The notes: generated from the sequence alone by a model not told the origin. Shown: positions 43,364 through 51,345, counted from the first letter of the stretch. The stretch is 58,659 bases of DNA from Candidatus Frankia nodulisporulans (GCF_902806475.1 NZ_CADCWS010000004.1:1-58659); one strand, 5' to 3'. A program made the numbers and translations.

Positions 43364-44081
43364 GCAGACGGCGAGCGCCGAGGATCGCCGGACGAAGGCG
43401 GCCGCCGCCCGAGCCGCGGCGGCCGCGGCGGAGCGGCGGCGGCGCAACCTGATCGTCGGCGGGGCCGTCGTCCTCGTGCTCGCGCTGATCGCCGTGCTCG
43501 GTTTCCTCGTGCAGAACTCGCGGGAGGAGTCGAAGCCGGTGGTGTTGCCGGCCCCGGCCACCGGCACCGACCACGGCATCATCGTCGGTAAGGCCAGCGC
43601 GCCCGTCACGGTCGACATGTACGAGGACTTCCAGTGCCCGGCCTGCGAGGCGCTGGAGACCCAGACCGGCCCGACCATCGGCACCCTGCTCGACCAGGGC
43701 AAAATCAAGATTGACTATCACATGATGTCGTTCCTGGGCCCCGAGTCGGTCCGGGCGGCGAACGCGGCGGCCGCGGCGGCGAACGAGGGCCGGTTCCGCG
43801 AACTGCATGAGGTCCTCTACGCCAACCAGCCCGAGGAGAAAACCGGTGGTTTCACCAACGCCACCCTCATCGAGCTCGGCGCCAAGGCCGGCCTGACCTC
43901 GCAGGCCTACAAGGACGCGGTGAACAACGGCACCTACGACGGCTACGTCCACAAGGTCGACCAGGACGCGTCCAAGGCCGATGTCACCGGCACCCCGACG
44001 GTGATCATCAATGGTAAGCGGCTCACCAGCGCCGAGCTCACGCCGGACGGCTTCACCGCCGCCGTCAACGCGGCGGCCTGA
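43338..44081 (+). CDS. membrane-anchored DsbA-family thiol-disulfide oxidoreductase
   Basis: 247 residues. A basic, Ala-rich cytoplasmic head is followed by one membrane helix (NLIVGGAVVLVLALIAVLGFLV, about 37-58), then an extracellular thioredoxin fold with CPAC in YEDFQCPACEALE (about 95) and the cis-proline TGTPTVIINGK near the C-terminus; DsbA-type helical insertion between. It would form or reorganise disulfides in exported proteins, with MauE as redox partner. ATG 43338 lies inside the end of the MauE gene. Confidence 0.92.
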   Translation: MASKVSKSKQTASAEDRRTKAAAARAAAAAAERRRRNLIVGGAVVLVLALIAVLGFLVQNSREESKPVVLPAPATGTDHGIIVGKASAPVTVDMYEDFQCPACEALETQTGPTIGTLLDQGKIKIDYHMMSFLGPESVRAANAAAAAANEGRFRELHEVLYANQPEEKTGGFTNATLIELGAKAGLTSQAYKDAVNNGTYDGYVHKVDQDASKADVTGTPTVIINGKRLTSAELTPDGFTAAVNAAA

Positions 44082-44110
44082 GCACCGCGGGTCGCCGGCC
44101 GACCAGATGA

Positions 44111-44146
44111 CCCGGCCCAGCCCGGCCTGGGCCGGGCTGGGCCGGG
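44111..44146. terminator. perfect 16-bp hairpin, tetraloop
   Basis: CCCGGCCCAGCCCGGC (44111-44126), loop CTGG, GCCGGGCTGGGCCGGG (44131-44146). It begins 30 bases after the DsbA-like stop and ends 75 bases before the -10 box of bcp. Very stable, no T tract. Confidence 0.75.
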
Positions 44147-44220
44147 CTGAAACGGGAGTGGGGCGAAGCGGAGACCACGCCCGGTCGGCGGTCGGTTTGC
44201 CGATCTGCCCGGGCCCCGAC

Positions 44221-44226
44221 TACCTT
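44221..44226 (+). promoter_or_regulatory. -10 box (TACCTT) of bcp
   Basis: TACCTT is followed by eight bases and the ATG at 44235, so the bcp message is predicted to be leaderless or nearly so. Confidence 0.5.
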
Positions 44227-44234
44227 GTCGGGCC

Positions 44235-44726
44235 ATGACCGAGACCGCCACCGCCGCCCGCCTGTCCGCCGGCGACCCCGCACCGCTGTTCACCCTGTCC
44301 GACGCCGAGGAACGCGAGGTGTCGCTCGAGTCGTACCGAGGCCGCCGGGTGGTGGTCTACTTCTACCCGGCCGCCTCCACCCCGGGCTGCACGAAGCAGG
44401 CCTGCGACTTTCGGGACAACCTCGCCCTGCTGGGCGATGCCGGCATCGACGTGCTCGGTATCTCGCCGGACAAGCCGGCGAAACTCGCGAAGTTCCGCGA
44501 CGCCCAGTCACTGACCTTCCCCCTGCTGTCCGACCCGGACCGGTCCGTGCTGGCGGCCTACGGCGCGTTCGGGGAGAAGACGATGTACGGGAAGAAGACC
44601 GTCGGGGTGATCCGCTCGACCTTCGTCATCGGCGCGGACGGCGCGATCGAGGTCGCGCAGTACAACGTGCGCGCCACCGGTCACGTCGCCAAGCTGCTAC
44701 GCGACCTGAGCCTCGCCGCCGACTGA
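44235..44726 (+). CDS. bcp: peroxiredoxin Q/BCP
   Basis: 163 residues. Thiol peroxidase reducing hydroperoxides. Peroxidatic cysteine and resolving cysteine in YFYPAASTPGCTKQACDFRDN (Cys-x4-Cys, the PrxQ alpha2 pattern), with SPDKPAKLAKFRDAQSLTFPLLSDPD and YGKKTVGVIRSTFVIGADGAI. The common T in the PxxxT/SxxC site is present. ATG start 8 bases after TACCTT. Next to the DsbA/MauE pair, forming a thiol-redox neighbourhood. Confidence 0.95.
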   Translation: MTETATAARLSAGDPAPLFTLSDAEEREVSLESYRGRRVVVYFYPAASTPGCTKQACDFRDNLALLGDAGIDVLGISPDKPAKLAKFRDAQSLTFPLLSDPDRSVLAAYGAFGEKTMYGKKTVGVIRSTFVIGADGAIEVAQYNVRATGHVAKLLRDLSLAAD

Positions 44727-44733
44727 GCGCGGC

Positions 44734-45147
44734 TCAGCTGGCGGGGCGCAGGTCCCAGCGCAGCAGCACGTTGTCCGGCCGGCCGGGGTCGACGAGCACC
44801 GGGATGCGCCGTGGGCGCCCGGACGAGGCGACGGCGAGGGCGGCGAGGTCGACGTCCGTGCCCGGGGCGACGGCGGCGCGCACCACCGGATAGGGCTGGC
44901 CGCCCGGCTGGTCCACCAGCAGGTGGACCTCGGCGACGGGCCGGCCGTTCACCCGGGCGCCGGTGTCGCGCAGCGCGTCGACGGTCGCGGTGGTCGCCCG
45001 TCCGCTGTCGATCAGCCGCAGGGCCTCGTTGCGTTCGGTCAGCGCCTGCGCGGCGGGCTCGGCTGGCGTGGGCGGCGCGGGCGGGGTGGACGAGTGGGGC
45101 TCGGGGGTGGCCGCCGCGGCGGAATCCGGGATGTTCGGGTCGGTCAT
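44734..45147 (-). CDS. conserved hypothetical protein
   Basis: 137 residues: a Pro/Ala-rich N-terminal 35 residues, then RNEALRLIDSGRATTATVDALRDTGARVNGRPVAEVHLLVDQPGGQPYPVVRAAVAPGTDVDLAAL and IPVLVDPGRPDNVLLRWDL. The pattern of G-x-x-V-N-G-x-P-V-x-E-V-x-L-x-V ... P-Y-x-V ... V-D-P-x-x-P-x-x-V-x-L-x-W recurs in many actinobacterial proteins as a small beta domain. No catalytic residues visible. Convergent with bcp, 7 bases apart. Confidence 0.65.
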   Translation of the reverse strand: MTDPNIPDSAAAATPEPHSSTPPAPPTPAEPAAQALTERNEALRLIDSGRATTATVDALRDTGARVNGRPVAEVHLLVDQPGGQPYPVVRAAVAPGTDVDLAALAVASSGRPRRIPVLVDPGRPDNVLLRWDLRPAS

Positions 45148-45460
45148 GGGTCGGTCTCCCCGTTCTCGCGTGCCGGTCTCACCTGCCGGTTCGCGAGCGG
45201 GTCCAGCGCGCTACCGGGGCTGGGCCTGGCGGGCCGCAGCAGGCTCAGCGTGCCGTAGCGGGGCCCACCGTGCGGGTCGGCCAGCCGACAGCTGTCACCT
45301 CATCGACGCGGGGTTATGTGTCCCGTCCCCGGCGCGACAAACCCCGCGCGCGGAATCGGGACGTATCCGGACCGATGCGACGGCGCAGCGTGGCGGGTCT
45401 CCGGTGCTTCGCCGAACCGGTCGGTAAACCGCTTGCCCGGCCTCGCTACCCTGGTGGCAC
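45148..45460. other. intergenic region upstream of tRNA-Leu
   Basis: 313 bases. TACCCT at 45447-45452 could be the -10 of the tRNA gene. I see no ORF with coding bias and no strong hairpin. Confidence 0.4.
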
Positions 45461-45542
45461 GCGGGAGTGGCGGAATGGCAGACGCAGCAGGTTTAGGTCC
45501 TGCCGCCCACTGGGCGTGGGGGTTCAAGTCCCCCCTCCCGCA
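45461..45542 (+). tRNA. tRNA-Leu (anticodon UAG)
   Basis: Full cloverleaf by eye: acceptor arms GCGGGAG (45461-45467) and CTCCCGC (45535-45541) with discriminator A, D-arm region with GGCGGAATGGCAGACGC, anticodon stem GCAGG/CCTGC around loop TTTAGGT (anticodon TAG at 45494-45496), a long class-II variable arm (GCCCACTGGGC) and T arm GGGGG-TTCAAGT-CCCCC. CCA is not encoded. The large variable arm is as expected for leucine. Confidence 0.96.
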
Positions 45543-45627
45543 CCCTTGCGCTGTCGCACTCGGGACGAGCCGGGCGGTGCGCAGGTCGGCGGTGCGCAGG
45601 TCAGCGGGCCGTCCGGCCGGCGTGCGT

Positions 45628-46701
45628 CTAGAGGTCGCCGCTGCGGCGCAGGCCGGCCAGGGCGAGTGCGCCGGGGACGACCGGCAGCCAGAAGCTGATC
45701 ACGCGGTAGACTAGGACGGCGGCGAGCATGGTCGCCGCACTGCCGCCGGCCGCGGTCAGGCCGAAGGCCAGCGCCGGCTCCAGCGCGCCGACCCCGCCGG
45801 CTGTCGGTGCCGCTCCGGCGACTATCGAGCCGACCAGGTAGACGGTGGCGACCGACATCAGCGTGACGCTGGCACCGAACGCCCACACCGTGCAGGCGAG
45901 CGCGAGGATCTGGAACAGCCGGGTAGCGGCCTGCGAGGCGACCAGCAGCGCGGCCCGACCGGGGGAGTGCGCCAGGGTCGACAGGTGGCTGCGGAACACC
46001 CGGGCGGCCGGGCGCACGACCACCCGGACCCGTGGATGCGCGACGGTACCGGTGACCAGCGCCATCACGATCACGACGGCGATCGTGGTCGGCCCCGCAC
46101 CCAGATCGTGGACGGTGGTACGGACCGGGCTGACCACCGCCGTGCCGATGCCGGAGTCGCTGAGGGTGCCCGCGACGATCGCGAGACCCAGCAGGTGGGT
46201 CACCGCGCCCGCGCCCTTCACCGAGGCGACGGCGGCGAGTGCGGCCGGCCGGGTCATCCCACGCCGTTGCAGGAACCGCAGGTGGACCGCGATCGCGCCG
46301 AGGCCTGCGGGGACGATGCGGTTCGTCGCGGCGGCGGCGAGCTGCACGGCGGTCACCATCCGTAGTGACATGCGCAGGCCGCTGGCGGATCGCAGGGAGA
46401 CGCCGTTGGCCACGTAGAACAGGGCGGTCGCGCCGGCGCAGGCGGCCAGCCAGTGCCAGCGCGGAGCCGGCACGCCGGACAGCCGGGACGCGGCATCCCC
46501 GCGGAACTGAATGCCCAGGACGACCAGCAGGATGCCGGTGGCTATCAGACACGCCAGGGTGCGCCGACGTGAACGCGCCCGAGCGGTGGACGCGTCCGGC
46601 ATCACCAGCGCCAGCGGTTCGGCGAAGACATGACGGTACGGATCCTCGGGGCCGCAGAGATGCGCGGCCGGGGAGGCGGCGGGTGAGGAGGAGATTGTCA
46701 T
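45628..46701 (-). CDS. lysylphosphatidylglycerol synthase TM-region / UPF0104-type membrane protein
   Basis: 357 residues from ATG 46701 (MTISSSPAASPAAHLCG). After a 50-residue head come eight hydrophobic segments with the family landmarks TNRIVPAGLGAIAVHLRFLQRRGMTRPAALAAVASVKGAGAVTHL and GSIVAGAAPTAGGVGALEPALAFGL (the conserved P-T-P-G-G-x-G-x-x-E-like block). Family members flip or transfer lipids and lack the soluble synthase domain here. Start uncertain: the frame is open to 46866 and no strong Shine-Dalgarno is seen. Confidence 0.85.
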   Translation of the reverse strand: MTISSSPAASPAAHLCGPEDPYRHVFAEPLALVMPDASTARARSRRRTLACLIATGILLVVLGIQFRGDAASRLSGVPAPRWHWLAACAGATALFYVANGVSLRSASGLRMSLRMVTAVQLAAAATNRIVPAGLGAIAVHLRFLQRRGMTRPAALAAVASVKGAGAVTHLLGLAIVAGTLSDSGIGTAVVSPVRTTVHDLGAGPTTIAVVIVMALVTGTVAHPRVRVVVRPAARVFRSHLSTLAHSPGRAALLVASQAATRLFQILALACTVWAFGASVTLMSVATVYLVGSIVAGAAPTAGGVGALEPALAFGLTAAGGSAATMLAAVLVYRVISFWLPVVPGALALAGLRRSGDL

Positions 46702-46918
46702 GCCCGCGTCACCAGGGACCGCGGCGATCTCGCCGACACGCGAGCCGAGAACGACCGGAATCTCGATGGCAACCCCCGTCGGGCTGGTGCCGTGGCCACG
46801 ATCGTGGCGCGGCGAGCTGTGATCACCGTACGCGAGTTGCCTGAACAGGGACTGAAGTGCCCACACTGTTGTGCTGACGGCTGCCCATCCAGAACGTACG
46901 TATCGCAGACCCGACTAT

Positions 46919-46939
46919 CGCCGACAGATGCTGTCGGCG
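46919..46939. other. perfect 9-bp hairpin with 3-base loop
   Basis: CGCCGACAG (46919-46927), ATG, CTGTCGGCG (46931-46939). Could terminate the RsbW-like gene upstream or be an operator for the membrane-protein gene downstream (both on the minus strand). Confidence 0.6.
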
Positions 46940-46997
46940 GTGCGCCACTCGCTCTGCGCCACGTCATGCGACCTCCCGCCCGGTCAGTTCGAGCTGG

Positions 46998-47040
46998 ATT
47001 GCATTACTTCATAATAATAAAAGCGGATATTTTGGACTAC
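46998..47040. other. AT-rich island
   Basis: GATTGCATTACTTCATAATA and the bases after it to 47040 are about 70 percent A+T in a genome near 72 percent G+C. It could be a promoter/UP element, a nucleoid-protein (Lsr2-like) site, or a remnant of foreign DNA. Confidence 0.55.
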
Positions 47041-47102
47041 CTGTGAAAGGCCGGCCCCGAGCTGGGTGCGGCGCCCGCGCTCCCGCTCCGACGCCCGGGC
47101 GC

Positions 47103-47546
47103 TCAGGTGCCGCAGGTGACCTCCATGGAGCCCTCCTGTCGCGGGGGGTCCGGCTGGCGCGGTAGGTCGAACCACACCTGTTTGCCGGGTCCCTGCTCCC
47201 GTGGGCGGTCCACGATCCCCCACTGCAGTGCCAGCGCCGCCACCAGACGCATACCTCGCCCCGACTCGTCGTCGTCGGCCAGCCGCAACGTGGGATGCAA
47301 CGAGCTCCCGTCATCGACCGCGATGCGGATGCGGTCGATGCTGAGGGTGACGGTCAGCCGTAGTGCGCCGCGGTCACCGACGAATCGGACCGCGTTCGTC
47401 ACCACCTCGCTGATGAGCAGCTGGGCGACCTCGATCGCCTCAGCCCGGTTCCAGGCGGCGAGCAGCTCGGTGACAAGCCGGCGGGCCCGCCCGGCGGCGC
47501 GGGGTTCGGCGGGCAGGTCGAAGCGTGCGGTCAGTACTCCGGCCAC
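47103..47546 (-). CDS. RsbW-like ATP-binding protein (HATPase_c_2; anti-sigma-type kinase)
   Basis: 147 residues. FDLPAEPRAAGRARRLVTELLAAWNRAEAIEVAQLLISEVVTNAVRF carries the N-box (SEVVTNAV); VDDGSSLHPTLRLADDDESGRGMRLVAALALQWGIV carries the G1/G2 region, with D-D-G-S replacing the usual D-x-G. The end reads GPGKQVWFDLPRQ. Such stand-alone GHKL ATPases bind anti-sigma antagonists or sigma factors in actinobacteria; no partner gene is adjacent, so its target is unknown. Confidence 0.87.
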   Translation of the reverse strand: MAGVLTARFDLPAEPRAAGRARRLVTELLAAWNRAEAIEVAQLLISEVVTNAVRFVGDRGALRLTVTLSIDRIRIAVDDGSSLHPTLRLADDDESGRGMRLVAALALQWGIVDRPREQGPGKQVWFDLPRQPDPPRQEGSMEVTCGT

Positions 47547-47776
47547 GCCTCACCTTCCGTGGGATCGAGCGGAACGGCTCCGGCACGCGGTGTCGTCCTC
47601 GCGTCGGGCACGCTGCCCGGCGACGCGTACCTGCCTCCTTGTCCGGCACCTCAAACCTGCGCCGATCGTGGCCACGGGTCGTCTCTCCTTCACCGGTCGC
47701 ACCTGGATACCGCGTGCGACCCCCCCAGCAGGGGACGACGCGCCGCGGTGGACAGCGAGATCCGCGGCCGATCGAC

Positions 47777-49798
47777 TCAGATCACGTCGATGCCATCGAG
47801 GACCGATTCCTGCCGCGCCAGCCACGCCCTGGTGACCTCGTCGACCTGGGCCTGGTCGACGAGGGCGGCCGCCGGGGAGAGCCCGTTCGTGCCGCTGTGG
47901 GTGCCCGTCACGGGCTGCGGGGGCCGCGGTGACAGTCCGGGCAGTGCCGGGGACGCGTGCCGCTGAGCGGGCTGCTGAGCCGGGCGGACCGTCCGGTGCT
48001 CGGCGGCCCGGCGCGCGTTCGACCCCGCGGCCCCGGCGCCCGCCCCTCGCGGGGCGTGGGTGGGCTCGGGCGGGGTCCGTCGGGGCACGCCGAGCCGATC
48101 GACGGGCATCGCGGCGGGTGGGCGTCCCTGCGGCCCGAGTTCCGCCAGCCCGGATTCTCCCGGCCCGAACCCATTGCCCGGCCCGAACCCATTGCCCGGC
48201 CCGAACCCGTTGCCCGGCCCGAACCCGTTGCCCGCTCCGAACCCATTGCCCGGCCCGAAGCCGGTGACGGGCGCGTCACGGTCCGCCGCACCGTTGCCGC
48301 CGTCGCCCGTTCGGGCCGGGGCCAACCCGGAGCGGCCGGTGATCTCGACCGGTCCGGAGATCGGCGGCGCCGGACGGGAGGTGGGTACCGCGATGCCGTC
48401 CGGGTAGTGGGGCACTGCCGCGCGATCGGCCGGACGTGCCGGTGACGCGGCGCCGGGTGCCGGGTGGTATCGGCCGTCCAGCTGGGCGGCGGCGGGAGCC
48501 GGTGTCACGGGCAGCGGGGGCGCGGGTGCTGGTTCGGGGGCGGCCAGACCCGGCAACCGGGGCACCGCGCCGGTGGGCCGAGGCTGACCGGGTGCCTGCC
48601 GAGCAGGCGCGGGTGGGAAGGGAACGCCGGACCCGGAGGGCACCGGGCCTGGTCGTGGGCCGGCCGGCGCGCCACGGCCAGGATCGTCGAAGCGGCGCGC
48701 CGTGGTGGGCTGGCGCACTGGCGGGGCCGCCGGGCCGGCGGGCTGATCGCCGGGTCTGGCGCCACCCCGACGTCGGACGTCGTCGGGGTGGCGCTCGCTG
48801 TCGCGCCGCGTGCCCTCGGTGTACGGGGCGTCCTCGCCGTAGGGGACGGCGCCGTAGGGGACTTCGCTCACGGGCCGACGCTCGACGCCGCGCGGATCGC
48901 CGGCGTATCGGCGTTCGTCGCCGTAGCGCTGCTCGTCGCGAGGGCGGCGTTGCGTGTCGTACCGGGTCGCGTCTCGGCGCCGAGCCTCGTCGCGGTGGCG
49001 GGCGTCCTCGCGGTGGCGGGCATCCTCGCCGTACTGGCCGTCCGGCTCGGGTCGACCGTTGCCGTACTGGGCTTCCTGCCCGTACTGGCTGTATCTGGCG
49101 TCGTCGCCGGGGCGGGCGGCGGTGGGATAACGGCGGTCCGTCTCGCGGCGGGGATCCTGGGACCACGGGCGCTCGGACCGGTCGGCCGGCGGGTAGTGCG
49201 CCGCGGGGAGCTGATGCTGATCGCGACCGCGATCCCGCTGGCCGAACTCGCCGTAGCCGGACTGGTCGATGCCGACCGGCGGCGCACCGGCGGTCGCGGC
49301 GAGGGCGGCCGGTGCCATCGGCATGGGCGCGGCCGGGGGAGGTGCGGACGGCGGCGGTATGGACGGCATGGGTGCGGACGGCGGTGGTGTGGACGGCGGT
49401 GGTGCGGACGCCGGCGGCGGGGCGATGGGAACAGGCGCGGTCGGCGGGGGCGGCAGGATGCGGCCGACCGGTGGCCGTGGCGCCGGCAGCTCCTCGGAGT
49501 GATCGCCCGGCGCGCCGGCGTGCAGGCCGAGCGGCGCGAGATCGGCGTCGCCGTCCTGGCTGGGATCGTCGGGCGCGATGCCGGTGATCGCCACGATCGA
49601 GGCGCAGGGCCAGAGCCGGTCACAGCTGAGGCAGAGCTCGAACTCGTTCGGCTGGTGCAGGTCGATTAGTGTGATCAGGGAGTTGATATGTTCGATGATC
49701 TTTGGACCGACCAGTACCGGCCCACGCGCGATGACGTCGAGCTCGGAGCGTAGTCGCCCGTGATACTGCTCGACGTCGGCAAGCCGCGGATCGTCCAT
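47777..49798 (-). CDS. large proline-rich disordered protein with N-terminal conserved domain and GFGPGN repeats
   Basis: About 673 residues from ATG 49798 (MDDPRLADVEQYHGRLRSELDVIARGPVLVG); ATG 49810 lies 2 bases after TATGGT and is less likely. Residues 1-75 form a folded-looking module with LCLSCDRLWPCASIVAITG (three cysteines). Then follow Pro-rich runs (PPPSAPMPSIPPPSAPP), an Arg/Tyr/Asp-rich part (ARHREDARHRDEARRRDATRYD), more Pro/Ala, and about six GFGPGN repeats encoded by an 18-base DNA repeat. The end QVDEVTRAWLARQESVLDGIDVI looks ordered. No known family. Possibly a scaffold whose cysteine module binds metal (inference). Confidence 0.75.
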   Translation of the reverse strand: MDDPRLADVEQYHGRLRSELDVIARGPVLVGPKIIEHINSLITLIDLHQPNEFELCLSCDRLWPCASIVAITGIAPDDPSQDGDADLAPLGLHAGAPGDHSEELPAPRPPVGRILPPPPTAPVPIAPPPASAPPPSTPPPSAPMPSIPPPSAPPPAAPMPMAPAALAATAGAPPVGIDQSGYGEFGQRDRGRDQHQLPAAHYPPADRSERPWSQDPRRETDRRYPTAARPGDDARYSQYGQEAQYGNGRPEPDGQYGEDARHREDARHRDEARRRDATRYDTQRRPRDEQRYGDERRYAGDPRGVERRPVSEVPYGAVPYGEDAPYTEGTRRDSERHPDDVRRRGGARPGDQPAGPAAPPVRQPTTARRFDDPGRGAPAGPRPGPVPSGSGVPFPPAPARQAPGQPRPTGAVPRLPGLAAPEPAPAPPLPVTPAPAAAQLDGRYHPAPGAASPARPADRAAVPHYPDGIAVPTSRPAPPISGPVEITGRSGLAPARTGDGGNGAADRDAPVTGFGPGNGFGAGNGFGPGNGFGPGNGFGPGNGFGPGESGLAELGPQGRPPAAMPVDRLGVPRRTPPEPTHAPRGAGAGAAGSNARRAAEHRTVRPAQQPAQRHASPALPGLSPRPPQPVTGTHSGTNGLSPAAALVDQAQVDEVTRAWLARQESVLDGIDVI
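48161..48268. repeat. six 18-bp coding repeats (GFGPGN units)
   Basis: CGGCCCGAACCCATTGCC and close variants repeat six times without spacers inside the large disordered-protein gene, encoding G-F-G-P-G-N on the minus strand. Copy number is likely to vary between strains. Confidence 0.85.
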
Positions 49799-49925
49799 CA
49801 CAGGCAGCATGCACCATAGCGGCCGAGAAGGCGCGAACGGTGTAGAACGAAAGAGGGTGTTGTTACGGACGCCTTACCTTCCGCGCCCGTGAACAGGCCC
49901 AAAGCGGCGCCGAGCGTCCAAATTT

Positions 49926-49942
49926 CGTTACGTGACGTAACG
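49926..49942. promoter_or_regulatory. perfect palindromic operator-like site
   Basis: CGTTACGT-G-ACGTAACG: two exact 8-base half-sites around one base. It lies 108 bases upstream of the -10-like TATGGT (49818-49813) of the large disordered-protein gene and 87 bases after the stop of the next upstream gene. A third half-like GTTACGG occurs at 49862. The form fits a dimeric regulator (TetR, GntR or Crp type); the regulator is unknown. Confidence 0.65.
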
Positions 49943-50028
49943 GCGGTGGGCCCCTGGGGCCCCGCCTCGCCCCGCCCGCTGCGGCCGCACGTGCGCTCTG
50001 GTCCGTCGACGTTTCGGCTCCCAGCTGA

Positions 50029-50697
50029 TCAGGAGCGTTCCGGCCGCACCTCGTCGGTGCGACGCACCTGGCGCATCAGGCCTTCCTGCAGCCGGGCGAA
50101 CTCCTCGATGTAGGGACTTTCGACCTGGCCGGGAGCGCCGCCGGGCTTCTCACCCGGTGCGGAGCGGTCGAAGGACTCGAAGCCGGCGAACTGGCCGGCT
50201 CCGTTCGCCAGTGGCATCCGGTCGGCCTGGCCGTCGAAGGCCGGGTAGTGGCCGGCGGCCTGCTGTGCTCCCCGGTCGCCGGGGGTGTCGTAGCTCGGCC
50301 CGTACGGCGGCATGGGTGGGGTGCCCGGCGCCGCGGGGCGATCCTGGGCGTTGTCGAACGCCGGGTAGTGCGCGCCGTTCGCCGCGGCCGCCCGTTCGGC
50401 GGCGCCCCCGTCGTAGCCGTAACCGCCGGAGCCGTTCGCGTTGGCCGCACCCGGGGCGATCGACAGCGGGGCGCCGTGTCGGCCGTCGCCGTTCGGGTCC
50501 GCCTGCTCGGTGGACAGGAAACCCTCGGCCGCCGGGTAGATGCGGGCGGAGAGGCTCACCGACATGGGATCGCTGCCGTAGGTGATGACGTCGACCTGGT
50601 CCTCCGCGCTGATCCCGCCGTTACGGGCGAGATCGACGAAGCGGAACAGATCGGCCCAGCGCAGTCCATCGAGATCGACACTGATGCGCAATGCCAT
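50029..50697 (-). CDS. hypothetical protein, conserved N-terminus plus disordered tail with HYPAFD motif
   Basis: 222 residues from ATG 50697. Residues 1-60 (MALRISVDLDGLRWADLFRF, VDLARNGGISAEDQVDVITYG) look folded and conserved; the rest is Gly/Ala/Asn/Pro-rich with GAHYPAFDNAQDRPAA and GHYPAFDGQADRMP as a repeated motif, and a short C-terminal helix IEEFARLQEGLMRQVRRTDEVRPERS. No family recognised. Same strand and style as the large disordered protein downstream; the two may work together. Confidence 0.65.
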   Translation of the reverse strand: MALRISVDLDGLRWADLFRFVDLARNGGISAEDQVDVITYGSDPMSVSLSARIYPAAEGFLSTEQADPNGDGRHGAPLSIAPGAANANGSGGYGYDGGAAERAAAANGAHYPAFDNAQDRPAAPGTPPMPPYGPSYDTPGDRGAQQAAGHYPAFDGQADRMPLANGAGQFAGFESFDRSAPGEKPGGAPGQVESPYIEEFARLQEGLMRQVRRTDEVRPERS

Positions 50698-50952
50698 GGT
50701 GGTGCCCCATCCCTGAGGTTCGTGACGTGCCGACGGTTCGCAGGCGCCAACAGACAAGCGATGAGGTGCCACGGCACGTCGCCCGTCAGCGCCAGCCCGG
50801 GCGGCGATGGGCGGCAGCTTATACCCCGTTGGGAGAGCATTCCCGCTCCGGTATGGTTCAGCACTCTCTGCGCCGTAAGAAGTCGCCAGTGGAATCGGAC
50901 TTGAGTGACATCCCTGTGGCATCCCGGTGGCGGACGGGTAGTGTCCCGACCT

Positions 50953-51345
50953 GTGACTGTTGTGTCCGGCGGTGTCAACGGAGTCGACCCGATGACGGGG
51001 ATGGACGTCCCGGCAGGTGTCACCCAGGCCGGCGGCCTGCCGATTCGGCTGCTGCACGACCGCGTGCTGGTGCAGCCGCGCGAGGACGCCGCCGACCGGC
51101 GCTCCAAGGCGGGCATCGTGATCCCGGCGACCGCGCAGATGGGCAAGCGGCTGGCCTGGGCGGACGTGGTCGCCGTGGGCACCGCGGTGCGCACCATCCA
51201 GGTCGGCGACCGGGTGTTGTACGACCCCGAGGAGCGGGCCGAGGTCGAGCTCCACTCGACCACCTACATCCTGCTGCGGGAGCGGGACGTGCACGCGGTG
51301 GCCGCCCAGCGCGTCGATGACGGGCTGACCGGCCTGTACCTCTGA
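50953..51345 (+). CDS. GroES-like co-chaperone paralogue
   Basis: 130 residues from GTG 50953, 8 bases after TAGTGT (50939-50944). IRLLHDRVLVQPREDAADRRSKAGIVIPATAQMGKRLAWADVVAVGTAVRTIQVGDRVLYDPEERAEVELHSTTYILLRERDVHAV has the GroES chaperonin-10 beta barrel; the mobile-loop segment is KAGIVIPATAQM (IVIP). The usual VK-x-GD and DG-x-EY signatures are altered and no groEL lies next to it, so it is a paralogue rather than the main GroES. ATG 50992 is a possible alternative start. Confidence 0.85.
   Translation: MTVVSGGVNGVDPMTGMDVPAGVTQAGGLPIRLLHDRVLVQPREDAADRRSKAGIVIPATAQMGKRLAWADVVAVGTAVRTIQVGDRVLYDPEERAEVELHSTTYILLRERDVHAVAAQRVDDGLTGLYL

Larger units (their letters stand above)
46702..47102. 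other. intergenic region with hairpin and AT-rich island
   Basis: 401 bases between the RsbW-like stop (47103) and the membrane-protein start (46701), both on the minus strand. Contains the ACGTACGT palindrome (46894-46901), a 9-bp hairpin (46919-46939) and an AT-rich stretch (46998-47040) that is strikingly unlike the surrounding DNA. No gene. Confidence 0.55.

Noticed and set aside
46998-47040. Mobile-element remnant at the AT-rich island
   Set aside because: No inverted terminal repeats, target-site duplication or transposase fragment could be found around it.
48161-48268. Regular repeats resembling a CRISPR array
   Set aside because: Units are 18 bases, directly adjacent, without spacers, and in frame within a gene; no cas genes in the window.
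48464-49669. 401-residue hydrophobic-looking open frame opposite the large disordered protein
   Set aside because: Val/Ala/Gly runs come from antisense reading of Pro/Arg-rich repeats. The minus-strand frame has the coding bias, repeats in frame and a folded N-terminus.
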